Part shown: positions 10,608 to 21,760 of the stretch, piece after piece | Layout of the letters: each line of letters opens with the position of its first letter | How positions within the stretch are numbered: the stretch's first letter is position 1 | Source of the DNA: Nigrospora sphaerica | Lineage: Eukaryota > Ascomycota > Sordariomycetes > Amphisphaeriales > Apiosporaceae | DNA: 64,000 bases | Reading direction: 5' to 3' | Assembly (NCBI GenBank): GCA_018287875.1 | Contig: JAGVVL010000001.1 | Location: 5,952,001-6,016,000, forward strand | Made by a program: the position numbers and the translations under genes | Notes under the pieces: generated by a model | What the model saw: the letters and a program-made list of their open reading frames with translations, nothing else | What the model was told of the DNA's origin: nothing | Database searches by the model: none

Positions 10608-13600
10608 ATGGTATTCTGCGCGTAAGTCACCCTTCCCTTCGCCCCCTTGCTCCTCCTCGAGACGTCTCCAGCTCGCCGGACGGTCCTCACAAGTCAGGAA
10701 AAAGAGCTACATGACCAGAGGCGGTCAAGACACAGAGCCCTATGCACTTCAACACACAGCGTATAGAGGGGACTGGTAGACTGACACCCGGAATGCAGAT
10801 ACTGCGGGAAGCAGTTCACGAGAAAGGTACGCGCTCCTGGCCCCGGTAGACCTGCCCTTGACCCCGTGTGTTGCTAACTTGCGATCCTAATAGGAACATC
10901 TTGAGAGACACATACCAACCCGTGAGACGACCCCGGTTTGCCCACCGCTGACTCTCGGCCCAGCTAACATGGCCAAGATACCAACGTGAAACCACACCGC
11001 TGCGGGAGCTGCCAGCTCTCCTTCGCCAGAAGAGACCTCTTACAAAGGCACTACAGCACGTGAGTTCCTCGGTTCCGACAAGAACCGTAGCCGCCACTTC
11101 GCTGCTTGGAATTGCGACTGACCCCATCTTGCCATCTTGCACAGATATCATGAGCAGCCGACAGTCGAGCCCTCCACAGGTGCCCCGCCACCAGTCAACA
11201 ACTTCAGACAAGCCATTGCCTGCTTGAACTGTGCCCAGGCGAAAACAGGATGCGATAAGCGGGTTCCCTGCTCGAGGTGTGCCGACAAGAATCTGCCGTG
11301 CGCTGCTCGATAGTGAGTTTTCACCAGGGGGAAGATGGAGGCTGTGGGAGAGATATTAATGTGTCATTGACAGTGCGAGGCGCTCGAGTAAGCAAGCAAT
11401 GCGCATGGCGCAAGCCAGCGCCGCCATGAGCAACACGTCAGTATCCTTGCCTCCTCAGCCGCCGTCAGCGGCCACCATGAATCCAGCTTTTATGGATCTT
11501 GAGTCCAGCGCCATGAAACATGACTCGCCGGGGGGAAAGACGGTCGTCTCTCCCGAGGCCAGTCTGACCATGGACCCAAGGCTACACAAGCACGACAGCC
11601 CCAACAAGAGGAACTCGCCCGGCTCCGATGACTTTCCCTCACCACATGCGCGCGTCGAAGGGCTCGACGAGATCATGCAGCTGGGCAACGACTTCCTGCC
11701 CCACGACCCCAGTTACAACGACATGCTCATGTGGCCGGACTACCCGCTAGACCTGGAGATGTACCCCGGCAACATGCCTCTCGCGCGGGCCGACGTGCCC
11801 ATGCCCACTTTCACAGAGCTGAGCGACGTCTCGTCCAATTCGGAACACCTGTCATCGTCAAGGGGGTCGATCCACACCAGGAGCACAAGCATCATGTCCA
11901 GCGCGGATTACGAACCAACAATGAAGCCTGCTGAGGTGGCCATGTCCAGTCCCAGCGAGGTGCCAGAGTTTGAGGCCGTTCTTGCCGCCGAGGCTTCGTG
12001 GCCCCTGGCGCGGTGTAATCCTCCCATGTACAGCGGTTCATGCCCCCGAACCGCCATCGTGCATCTAGAGAGCCTGGAACAGAAATGCCAACAGGACCAC
12101 ACTTGGGACACCCTGGAGAAGGATCTCGGCGATGTCGACTGGGATGCCAGTGACCTGGCTAGCGTTATACCCCTCCAGCCACGAACAAGAGACAACATGT
12201 TGGCGATTACCCAGTCCTTCCTCCACAAGGCGCTGGAAATTCATCGTGGCGGGTACGGCAAGGATCGGTACGGCAGCCCAGGCTTGGCAACGTTTCTCGT
12301 CTTGCCGCCGTCCAAGATCCTGGAGTATTTCCTGCGCTCATGTAAGACCCCTCCCCGGCTCCTTTATCCGTTTGTTTTTGTCTGGTGCCGGTAGCTAACC
12401 AAGCACTGCAGACGTTAGGAGCCTTTCGTTCTTCTACTCGCTCGTTTCAACCGGCTGTGTTGATCCGAATGAGATGATTTCGAACAACAAGGCATCCACT
12501 CTTTTGGTTCTGCTCATGATCGCCCAGGGCGCGTCGGCTGTACCAACAGCCGAGGCCAGGGCGCTCTCGGCGGGACTGGTGGAAACGTGCCGGATCTCTC
12601 TGTTTGATATCATCGAAAAGGTAGATTGGAAGAGCTGACCCGACATGGCGGGCCGATGCTGACTCAGAATATCGCAGGACATTGAGATGTGCGCTGACCC
12701 GATCGCGTTGCGATGCGCACTACTCTTCACGCTGCTGGGCGCCTGGTCAGGCGATAAGTGGCTGATGGACATCAGTCTCGGCCAGCGAGGCATGTACTTG
12801 TCCATGCTCAAACACGCCGGCATGCTGGAGTCGCAGCCGGCCATGATTCCGTCGTTCCACGGCTCGACCACGACGGAGTTGCAATGGCGCTCGTGGCTGC
12901 ACCGTGAAACTCAAAATCGCCTGGTGTACAACTGGGTCATGGTGGACCAAGAGCTGAGTCTCTTCCACGACACGGCCCCTATCCTGAACATTAGCGAGCT
13001 CTGTGCTCCCCTTCCCGGCCCCGACCTGTTGTGGATATCCACAAACTGCGAGCAATGGATGAGCGCGATGCAGTCCATTTACGGCTGCACCGCCAATGTC
13101 AACCCCCAACTGCTCTCTACCCCCTCCGAGTTGACACCCTCTCTCTACGACATCTTCCAGGACTTCCTCCACGACAACCTGTCGCGTCGGAAGAACACCT
13201 TATCACCCCATCATCTCCGCCTTCTCCTCCACCCCCTGCAAGGCCTGCTTGCCCACCTGCGGCAAATGCTGTCCTGCTTCTCCGACGTCCTGAGCGCGCG
13301 CCGCACGACGGCGCGCACCGTGACCAAGGCCAGCACCATGAACCGGCTGGAGGAGGTCCAGGCTCTCCTGCAAAAGTGGTATGAGCTCTCCATGACCTTC
13401 CTGGCGGCCAACCCCGACTGCACCGTCAGCAAAACCAACATCGTCCTTTACCATCTCATCTCCCTCAACGCCGTCACCAACTTCCCCGAAATCGAGCGCC
13501 TGGCCCGCCGGGACGGCTTCGACGGCTCCTACTGGGAGCTGTCGCTGCGGCACAAGCGCTGCATCTACCAGCGTGAGGAGGCTATCTTCCACTGCGGCCA

Positions 13601-14000
13601 GGTCATCCGCCTCGTCCGCGCCATGCCGGGCGACAAGCGGCCGACGTGGTGGAGCGCGGCCCTCTACCGCGCGACCCTGATCCTCTGGACCGACAGCATC
13701 TCGCGCCTGGACCCCAACTTCCAGAAGCGTGACGAGTCGGGCAGCCTGGTGGCCATCGACCAGGTGAACCTCGAGGACCCGGCCGTCATTTCGTACCTCT
13801 GGAGCGGCGACGGCATCCCCGTCCTGTCCCGGCCTGACGGTAGCCCCATGTCCTTGGACAAACCAAGCGACGTGCTGGAGTACACGGTCAAGGCCATCGA
13901 GGACGGCGTCAGCTGTCGGCTCAGCGGCGGCATCAAACGTAAACTGGTGACCCTGGGGAAAAACTGGAATCTAGACACGCTAGCAAGCGTTGCGGTATAG
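10608..14000 (+). CDS. CMR1: Melanin transcription factor with two C2H2 fingers and a Zn2Cys6 cluster (Cmr1/Pig1 family)
   Basis: Predicted nuclear activator of DHN-melanin genes, 939 residues, close to the usual size of Cmr1/Pig1 proteins. Exons: 10608-10621, 10799-10826, 10894-10921, 10978-11059, 11145-11312, 11374-12341, 12412-12620 and 12678-14000. All junctions are GT...AG and keep frame. The first C2H2 finger uses C4, C7, H20 and H24. The second uses C32, C35, H48 and H53. The Zn2Cys6 cluster uses C77, C80, C87, C93, C96 and C103 with canonical 2-6-5-2-6 spacing. A Ser/Pro-rich linker follows, then a helical region from about residue 415 that resembles the fungal-specific transcription factor domain. 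The start MVFC is typical of the family, and the protein stops at TAG 13998-14000. The combination of both finger types is diagnostic for this family. Its place beside the reductase and synthase genes supports a pathway-specific role. Confidence 0.93.
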
Positions 14001-15213
14001 ACCCGCTTACGGTTGAGATCCCCATGCCCTCCTTTCGGGATGGAGCTTTTCGTTTGGCTACGACCGACGAGAAGGGATGGGGAGGCGCATATGGACTGCT
14101 ACACAGAGAGTGTAGGCCCGCCTCGGCCCTCCCATTCCTACGGCAGAGAGAAGAATTCACATGAGTGGGCCCAAGGCGTTCTAGGTGTTTTCGGCACGGG
14201 GGCGGTCGTGGCAAGGGGAACAAGCCCGACCTAGCAGCACCACCTCTTTCTTGGGGACACAGGCACTTAGCCTCTATCCATGGCTCACTATCGCCTGACA
14301 TTCTTTTCCCTTTGCTGATTTATCCCATCGGGAGGCGTTTTTTTCCCTCAGCATAAAAATGGGCGCCCCAGATATACCGCGTATGTGGGATGGTGTCGCA
14401 TTCCCGCCACAATACTGCTCCCGTCCGAGCACATGCTAATTTTGGGAAAGAGGCCGTTGTCTCCGTACATCAACCCTGCCTCCTCCCTATTCTCCCCCTG
14501 CCCTACTGTATACTTGATTAGAAATACATACCAGCCAAGAACAGGCTTTTTATCACTTCGCCCCCGAACTAGTCTCCTGCGGTGCATGTGGACCATGTTG
14601 GGATTTTCTCTGTTCTCGGGGAGCCGGTCTGCGCGGGTCTAGTCGCTTACTGAGCCGCCACCGTTCCTGACCCTGTCCGTCTCCTGACCTTTTTTCTTCC
14701 CCTCGTCCCCTCGTCCCCACGGCCCCAAGTCTCCACATCGTGGGCACCGCAGCAAGATAATAAGAAGGGGCCTCACCGAGATTGCCACGGCCCGACGATA
14801 GATAACCCGCCCCCGTATCCCCCCCCCTGCCACCCCTTCCTCACCGTCGCCTCCTGCCGCTTCTGTGTTTGTTTGCCGGCCCAACGGCCGATAATAACAC
14901 TACGGCAAGAGAGTTTTTGGGGGCGGAAGTGTTCCCGGATATCCCCGCCCCCGCTCCCTCTTGCCCTCTTGCCGTGTTGCCGGATAATCCCTCCTTCGTG
15001 GAGAACGGGAGAGGGGGTTTCGAGAAGCAAAAAAGCGCCGCCTTGAAAAGTTGTTCTCGTTCTGAGAGCTTCCCTGGCGGCGGCCGGAAAGAGAGGCCCG
15101 TCTCTACCACGTAGTCACTACTCCCCATGCAGTAGTGCTTGCGATGGAGGGGGAATGCGTCCACGGGGTTCCAAGTGACGCATAAAATGGTGGAAAGTGC
15201 GGAAGGAGGAAAA

Positions 15214-15227
15214 GGGGGGGGGGGGGG
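15214..15227. repeat. G14 homopolymer
   Basis: An uninterrupted run of 14 G in the spacer, preceded by a purine-rich stretch. Confidence 0.85.
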
Positions 15228-18177
15228 CAGAAGGCCGAAACGCCAGCCCTTTCGAGGGCCAGCCGTCCGTGGGCGGATCTCGCACAGCTGCAGCACGCCT
15301 AAGTTTTCGACTATTGATACCGCCGCATGCAGGAAGCCGCAGGCAGCTCCATAGTCAAGCAGCGTGTCTTAATGGCAGGCGGTGTCTGTCGTTGTTATGC
15401 CTCGAGGGGGATGTTTTGTTTCTTTTTTTTGGCCTCTCTTCCCTTTTTCAAGACCCCGTTGACGTGGACCACGAACGCTCCCGCGGCATATTCCCTTGGA
15501 CAAACAGGGCGCCAACGTGATTGGCCTATGTCGCTCTGTGACGTCCGTCTATTTATAGAAACCGACAGTGAAGATGCCACTGGCATTTACCCACAGCGTT
15601 ATCGGCAGCCTGAGAGCAGAAGGCCGCGACAAGGCCGGCAATGTGTGGAGCTGTCGCGGGCGAGAGCAAAGGAACAGCAGAGCAAGGCGCTGAAAGTGTA
15701 CCTGTAAACGCATGCTGCATTCGCGTTGTCGAGCAGCCGTCATGTATGTAGGCGGTGGTGTACAGAGAACCTAGTTACGTTTTCCCACAGATGAGCGATG
15801 GACCCTGCGATCTGATTAAGCTTGTACCCGCCACCCTTTCCGCCAAGGGAGGTGATGAGGGGTGGGCCGTGAGAGAAGGCTCGCCTTGGTGGCGCGCCCC
15901 TTCTCATGGGTACATCGAGCGCATGCCAGGACGGGTTCTCAAGTGGCGGCATCGAAGCAACTGCCGAAGGTTGTGGCGATAGAGCCAACGCTAACCATCA
16001 CATTACAGCTGGTGCCCAGGCTGTGGGACACGGCGGACAGACCGAAATCCCATGCTACGTGTCGCGAGGTGCTCATGCATCGGCCAGGACCCGGTCTGCT
16101 GATTCGACGTCAGTCTTTTTTATGTGAGCCCATCGACGGAAGGATGCCATTCCACGTTGATCAGGTTAGAGGAAGGGAGAGAGCCCTCGACCGCACACCT
16201 CAGTTCGGCAAGTGTGTTACTGTAGCCGGGCCCTTCTCGTACGCGTACTCATTCCCGCTAGCTGCTACATAAAGTAGGCAGTCCCTAAAGCTGCTAATAC
16301 AGGGGATACCATGTAAGTGCGCAGCACAGCCCTACGGTTGTACCACCTTCGGGATCGCCGGGGAATGAACCAATCAAACGGGCGTATTGCTGATTGATTT
16401 TTCCCGAAAAAGCATCCAGCTTCTGCTGTGGGCGTAGGGGAACCAGGCATGGACGGGCAGGGCGGGGCTTTGGTAACAGGGAACAAGGTTGTCGAGGGAA
16501 AAGAGAAAGGTGGAGAGCGAGAAGAAAACGGCGAAGCGACAGACAGTGACAGAGAGGGGAGGAATAGAAGAAGCAGGGGAGGGATAAGATGGCGATGAGA
16601 TGGCTGACCACTCACTTCGTGAATGGCCAAACGCGTGCCGACGTGGACTCTTGGGAGCCACGTGTTTGCTTGCTTACCTGCCTGGCCGTAGCTCGTTTCA
16701 CATGAAGCCGGGAAGGAGCGAGAGACGTCGCCATCAAACCAAAGGAAAGGAGTTGGTGCTTAAGAAGCTTGTTGGTCCAGACCTAGCACGATAGAACGGC
16801 GCAACGTAAATACGGCCTGCATACCATAAGGCCGATGTGGACGACGGGGCCGACCGGAGCGCGATCCGGTTGCGCTTCACCCGAGCTGAGGCTAGGGCTG
16901 ACGACCGCATGTCTTCTTCTTACCCATGGCAAATCCTAGGCAACCGTACGAGCGAGTACAGGTGGTTGGCACGTGAAGGAAGCTTGGTTCCCGGGATCGG
17001 TAGCCGATGTCTGGCCCACCGCCAGTGCCAAGTTTTCTACGTTACGGAAAGAAACCATTGTCGTCGGTGTCGCTGCACGAGCAACTATCGCCGGTTGTGT
17101 GATGTGATTGACAATGGCGGAGACATGCGAACACAGCTTGCATGCATCCAAACCTGCCAGGTGAGTTGTTAGATACATGCTTACTCACATGAGTGTGATG
17201 AAGTATGATATACCTACCCCGTGTACCCGGCGGGAACCATGCTGGGGGAGGCGCGATACGGCGTATTGCCTTTACTGGATTGGCTGATCTTCTTCTCACC
17301 GGCCTCGTACCTGCCGGCTTGTCCCTTTGGAGCCGACATGTCTTCGCATTGACCAGTACCAGTGCCAGTACATGCAGCTCTTTCAGCTATGTCATCGAAA
17401 CCCACCTGTTGGCTGGGGCTTCCAATGCCGCAAGAACCTTTAGGACCGCCAAGCCATGGTGTAGACCTCGCAGTCTCGCTCCTCGCGAGCCTCAAAGACG
17501 ACCGCAGGCGCTGTGGCTTCGCTTTCCAGTGCTGCCCGTATCATCACGGCTGCAACCACCATGTTCGACCCGTGCCACCAGAGATGATCGTCGGGTGGCT
17601 GTCGTTGGCCACAACATACGCCTGCCCGCCTGCCCTAGGATGGCGTGAGTGCGTTGCGCCCGCGTCTTCCAAAACAGGCAGGCTGTCCAGATTCTCGCGG
17701 GTACCCGACGGTTGAGAAGAAGCCAAGCTCCTTTCAATTTCGTGGACTGGCATGATAGCGAGCAGCCAGCCACCCGGCCGGCGTGCTAGCTATCCAACTG
17801 CTGAGCCGGGCCCACGCGCCCCATACCCCATACGCAGACCCGAGCCGATTCAATCCGATGAGGCAACACAAAACTGGAATAATTTTTTTTTCCAGCGAGG
17901 GCTTGCTGGCCGTTTTCGAGACTGTGTTTCTGTGGGAAAATGGAGGGGGAGGGGAAAAGGCGGACATCCGTTGGGGCACAGATGATCCAAGACCAGCCCT
18001 TGCCCAAGGCGGTCAAGCGCTGAGCTGGCGGCAAGGGCCACAATAGCCAATCAGCAGCGCTTCCGGCTGGACATCCGGCTCGAAACGGCAAAGGGAACAG
18101 CGGCCTGACCCAAAGAAGTAATAGCCCCCTTCCAGCCATTCTGCCCGAGCCGCCCAGCGACCCAGCGACCTGGACCT

Positions 18178-18217
18178 CCGCCGCCGCCGCCGCCGCCGCT
18201 TGTCCGTCCGTCCGTCC
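18178..18217. repeat. CCG trinucleotide tract followed by GTCC units
   Basis: About seven CCG units (18178-18199) are followed directly by four-base GTCC units up to about 18217. This compound microsatellite lies about 500 bases upstream of the reductase start codon. Confidence 0.8.
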
Positions 18218-18562
18218 ATCTGTCCTGGGCGGTTGGGCCTGGAGGACGGGCCGTTGCGAACGCCAAATGTGGTCGATGTGTGCACCGCGCGCCATCGTGA
18301 GCAGCGAGAAACTAGGCCGGGAGCACGCCGAGCAAGCCTCGAAGCAAAAGAGGGCGCGCGCCGCCCGTCGAAGACATATGCCATGACGCTTGTTAATCGA
18401 TCCGTGGCGGCCGCTTGCCTGTCTGCTCTCGGGCTCCGGCACTCCCAGCAACATCAGCCTTCCGTATGGGTGCTGGCGTCCGTCCGTAGGCTCTGGCCTC
18501 CGACACATTTCCCCAAACATGGGTCCTCGCCCGGAGCCCCCCTCAGACCGCCCATTACGGTC

Positions 18563-18569
18563 TATAAAG
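18563..18569 (+). promoter_or_regulatory. TATA box of the hydroxynaphthalene reductase gene
   Basis: TATAAAG sits about 145 bases upstream of the ATG at 18713 and is followed by a CT-rich leader rich in TCATC and CACC. This is a typical layout for a strongly expressed fungal gene. No transcript data are available here. Confidence 0.6.
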
Positions 18570-18712
18570 GAACATTACGGGAAAGCACCTAGTCTATCCA
18601 TTCAGCTCTCTCATCCGCTCATCACCTCATTGCATCGATACCCAAAATCACCCACCTCGCTCCTCGTCTTCCTTTTCTATATACCCCTCTCGCCTATCGC
18701 TTCACCGCAACC

Positions 18713-19625
18713 ATGTCGCCCGCCGCCACCCAGGACATCCCTGTCGCCTCGACTGGTACCCAGAGCAAGCCGCTGGCCGGCAAGGTGGCTCTGATCACCG
18801 GATCCGGTCGCGGCATTGGCCGGGGTATTGCCCTGGAGCTCGGCAAGCGCGGAGCTTCGATTGTCGTCAACTATGCCAAGAGTTCCAGCGCCGCCGAGGA
18901 AGTCGTCGCCCAGCTCGCCAAGCTGGGCTCCAAGTCCGTCGCTATGCAGGCTGATGTTTCTAAGCCCGAGGATGTCGCTCGTCTCTTCGCCAAGGCCCTG
19001 GAGCACTTTGGCCACATTGATATCGTCGTCTCCAACTCGGGCATGGAGGTCTGGTGCGAGGAGACCGAGGTGACGCCTGAGCTGTTCGACCAGGTCTTCA
19101 ACCTGAACTGCCGCGGCCAGTTCTTCGTCGCCCAGAACGCCCTTAAGCACATCAGCCACAGCGGCCGCATCATCCTTACCTCGTCCATTGCCGCCCAGAT
19201 GGCTGGTATTCCCAACCACGCCCTGTACGCCGGCTCCAAGGCCGCCATTGAGGGCTTCACGCGTTCCTTCGCCGTCGACTGCGGCAAGAAGAACGTCACC
19301 TGCAACGCCATCGCCCCCGGAGGCATTGAGACCGACATGTTCGACGCCAACAGCTGGCACTACGTCCCCGGCGGCCACGAGGGTATGGACATCAACAAGA
19401 TCAAGGCCGGCCTGGCGAGCATGTGCCCTCTGAACCGCGTCGGCACCCCCGCCGACATTGGCAAAGCCGTCTACTGCCTGGTTAGCGATGAGGGCGAGTG
19501 GATTAACGGTATGTATTCCCTCTCCTCCCACTCGCGGGCAAACCTGCCTCACCTTGTAGACAAAAAGCCAGCTGCTAATCCACACTCCAGGCCAGGTCAT
19601 CCGCTGCTCCGGCGGTGGTGTATAA
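18713..19625 (+). CDS. 4HNR: Hydroxynaphthalene reductase (1,3,6,8-tetrahydroxynaphthalene reductase type), SDR family
   Basis: An NADPH-dependent short-chain dehydrogenase, 276 residues, that should reduce tetrahydroxynaphthalene to scytalone in DHN-melanin synthesis. Exons are 18713-19508 and 19591-19625; the intron splits the final Gly codon of the WING motif. The cofactor loop TGSGRGIG is at residues 29-36, SNSG at 107-110, and the catalytic triad is Ser158, Tyr172 and Lys176 (YAGSK). The substrate-region motifs MEVWCEE (111-117) and FDANSWHYVPGG (210-221) are, from memory, closer to the Magnaporthe tetrahydroxynaphthalene reductase than to the trihydroxynaphthalene reductase. The C-terminus (SGGGV) also fits the former, rather than the GGACM end of the latter. 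Versicolorin reductases are the nearest alternative, but the melanin synthase and Cmr1-type neighbours argue against that. The ATG context (CAACCATGT) and the TATA box 145 bases upstream support the start. Confidence 0.92.
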
Positions 19626-21060
19626 GCGTGCGAACGTCACAGGCTCCATGGGCGTGACGGGGAGTCGAGGACAGAGCTATCCGGGGTTACCGCACTGTCT
19701 CATGAACTCTGGACAGTGTTGGGTGCAACTTGGCAGGGGTGTAGGAGTTCGATGGGAAGTACAAGTATCCACGCTTCTTGACGCCTTGTGTAATTTGTAT
19801 AGAGGGTTTTGAACCACGAGAGGATGTCCTCAACATATACACTCTTGCATGAAATTGTGAAGGTTTCCGAACGGAGTGTTATCGTTTGCGATGAACTCCC
19901 CAAATTCCGAGGAACTGATTACAATGCCTTGTCCCCGGTCGTTGCACGGAAAAGAAAACCAAAGGCATTGAGGTGTAGAGTGTAAGCGTCATGGATTGTT
20001 TTGCTTGGAATTTGTCGTTTCATCCGTCCCTAGGTGCCCCCACAAGCGATGAGATGATGGTGCAAATTTGAACCCAACCCCCCCCTCTTTTCGCGGGAGG
20101 GCATTCGGTTAGCTCGCTCTGGCAACGTCGCACAACGGCAACCGTAGCGGTGGCGGCGGCGGCATCTTCATCGACCAGGAAATTGGTAGGCAGGAAGGCC
20201 GAGAAGCAGTTGTGTGTGTCATAGATCTCGTCAAGTTTCTTTTTCGTCTTGGCCCCAGTTCAATATTCCGCAACCGGCGCCCCGAATGCTACCTTGAACG
20301 CAGGTAGGTGCCAGGCGACGGAGAGGGGGCCATTTGTTTGCCTCTTTCGTTTCTCGACCCTTCAATGCCTCGCGCACAAGCGGTGCGCATATCGCATGCG
20401 AATGCAAAACAGGTACTGCATCCGGGGCCCCTGGAGTGACAGACTTCTGTTTTTCTGCATGCTCGTGGGCCAACGCCATACCGTCCGGTCATATCGGCGC
20501 ACGTAAAAGGTACCTAGGCAGGCGAGAGAGGCACAGCCCCCGTACGACCCGAAGCCGGTTCCTTCTTTCCTTTTCTTTCCTCCTTTCCGACTCGGCCACT
20601 CCCGCCGATGTCCCACGTCCTCGCTTACGTCGGCATGTCGCCCGCGGTGAGCGTGGCCCACCAACACGAATATTATATCGGCTGCCAGACGGGTTCGGCC
20701 CTCGGAATTGCGACACGTACTCGGAGTGGTTCAGTGGGTTGACCAAGTGAAGAAGGAAAGGATCACCATGTCACGCCCGCTACGTGGTGGCGGGAGCGAA
20801 TGCCGTGATACCCCTGGCTCCGAACGGTCATCAGATTCCGCCGAAGCACTGCCGACTATTCTCTGGCGCCGCCCAGTCCATTGATAATGCCGGTGCCACC
20901 ACCACTTGGAGCTGAACGCGGACTTCCGGATCTCGGCAGACCAAGGCGCTTGCGTGCTCCTTCGGGATGGCTGAGTTGTCTCACGAGAAGCCTCGCCCCA
21001 AGTCTGTCGACAAAACGGCAACAGTCCCCTCGCCACGGGATTCCCTACCTCTGATGGTGT

Positions 21061-21098
21061 GTCCGCCGTACCGCCGTGCGTCCGCCGTACCGCCGTGC
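21061..21098. repeat. Perfect 19-base tandem duplication
   Basis: The unit GTCCGCCGTACCGCCGTGC occurs twice head to tail at 21061-21079 and 21080-21098 with no mismatch. Each unit also contains an internal CCGCCGT half repeat. Confidence 0.85.
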
Positions 21099-21683
21099 TT
21101 GCCGGCCGTGATGAGCTCACCGGCAACAGTGGTTGATCGTTTCTATATTTGGTGTTTCACCAACTCTTGCCCAAGTCAGCCCTAGTTTGTGCAAATCAGC
21201 GTATGACTCCTGCAAGATCAGCAATGGGCAATGCACGCCGGCGGGATGTACGGCTGTGTCAAAACGGCCTCAAAAAGCCGTTTCGAGCAACCAGAATAGT
21301 ACTCGCTACATCTGAGGACCATACCGGTATCTATGCGGCCGCATAACGCCAGAGGTGCAAGAAAACCAGACCTCGAAGTCCAAGTTGCTGGTCATAGCGA
21401 GGGCGTGGTTCTAGAAATAGACCTAGGGGAATCGGGTGGCGTCCCCCTCCCGGAGTGACATGGCGCAGATCGGAGCGTGAAGTACAACTAGCCCGTCAAG
21501 GGTCAAGTAGGGCTCGACATGACTGGGCCTGCTTCCCACGCGCTCAGAGTTCGGACGAAAGAGACGTGCGTATCGTCACCGATGGTGACACAGCGAGGGT
21601 ATTAAGCCTGTAGGGGTTTGTCAGCCGCGATTCAACATAGCCTGGCAGAAGCAGCGCGCGCGTGCGTTGCCGTTTTGGTGTGT

Positions 21684-21731
21684 CAGGGCGTCGGCTGATA
21701 GGACGACCAGGGCGTTTGCTGATAGGACGAA
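21684..21731. repeat. Imperfect 24-base tandem duplication
   Basis: Two 24-base units at 21684-21707 and 21708-21731 share CAGGGCGT and CTGATAGGACGA and differ at three positions. Confidence 0.8.
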
Positions 21732-21741
21732 GTGAAGGAGA

Positions 21742-21760
21742 GGGGGGGGGGGGGGGGGGG
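21742..21760. repeat. G19 homopolymer
   Basis: The longest G run in the window, 19 consecutive G just after a tandem duplication. It could form a G-quadruplex or be a sequencing or assembly weak point. Confidence 0.85.

Larger units (their letters stand above)
14001..18712. other. Spacer between CMR1 and the reductase gene, including its promoter
   Basis: No supported gene lies in these 4.7 kb. Open frames around 17205-17715 on both strands were examined and show no family signature. The stretch contains a G14 run at 15214-15227, a CCG tract and adjacent GTCC units at 18178-18217, and at its right end the TATA box and CT-rich leader of the reductase gene. Confidence 0.6.

Noticed and set aside
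17205..17715. Overlapping plus-strand frames upstream of the reductase gene
   Set aside because: No motif, no suitable splice extension and competing minus-strand frames over the same bases.
18677..19600. 307-codon minus-strand frame opposite the reductase gene
   Set aside because: It mirrors the SDR coding region exactly, is Gly/Val/Asp-rich and lacks motifs; the plus strand has the full SDR signature.
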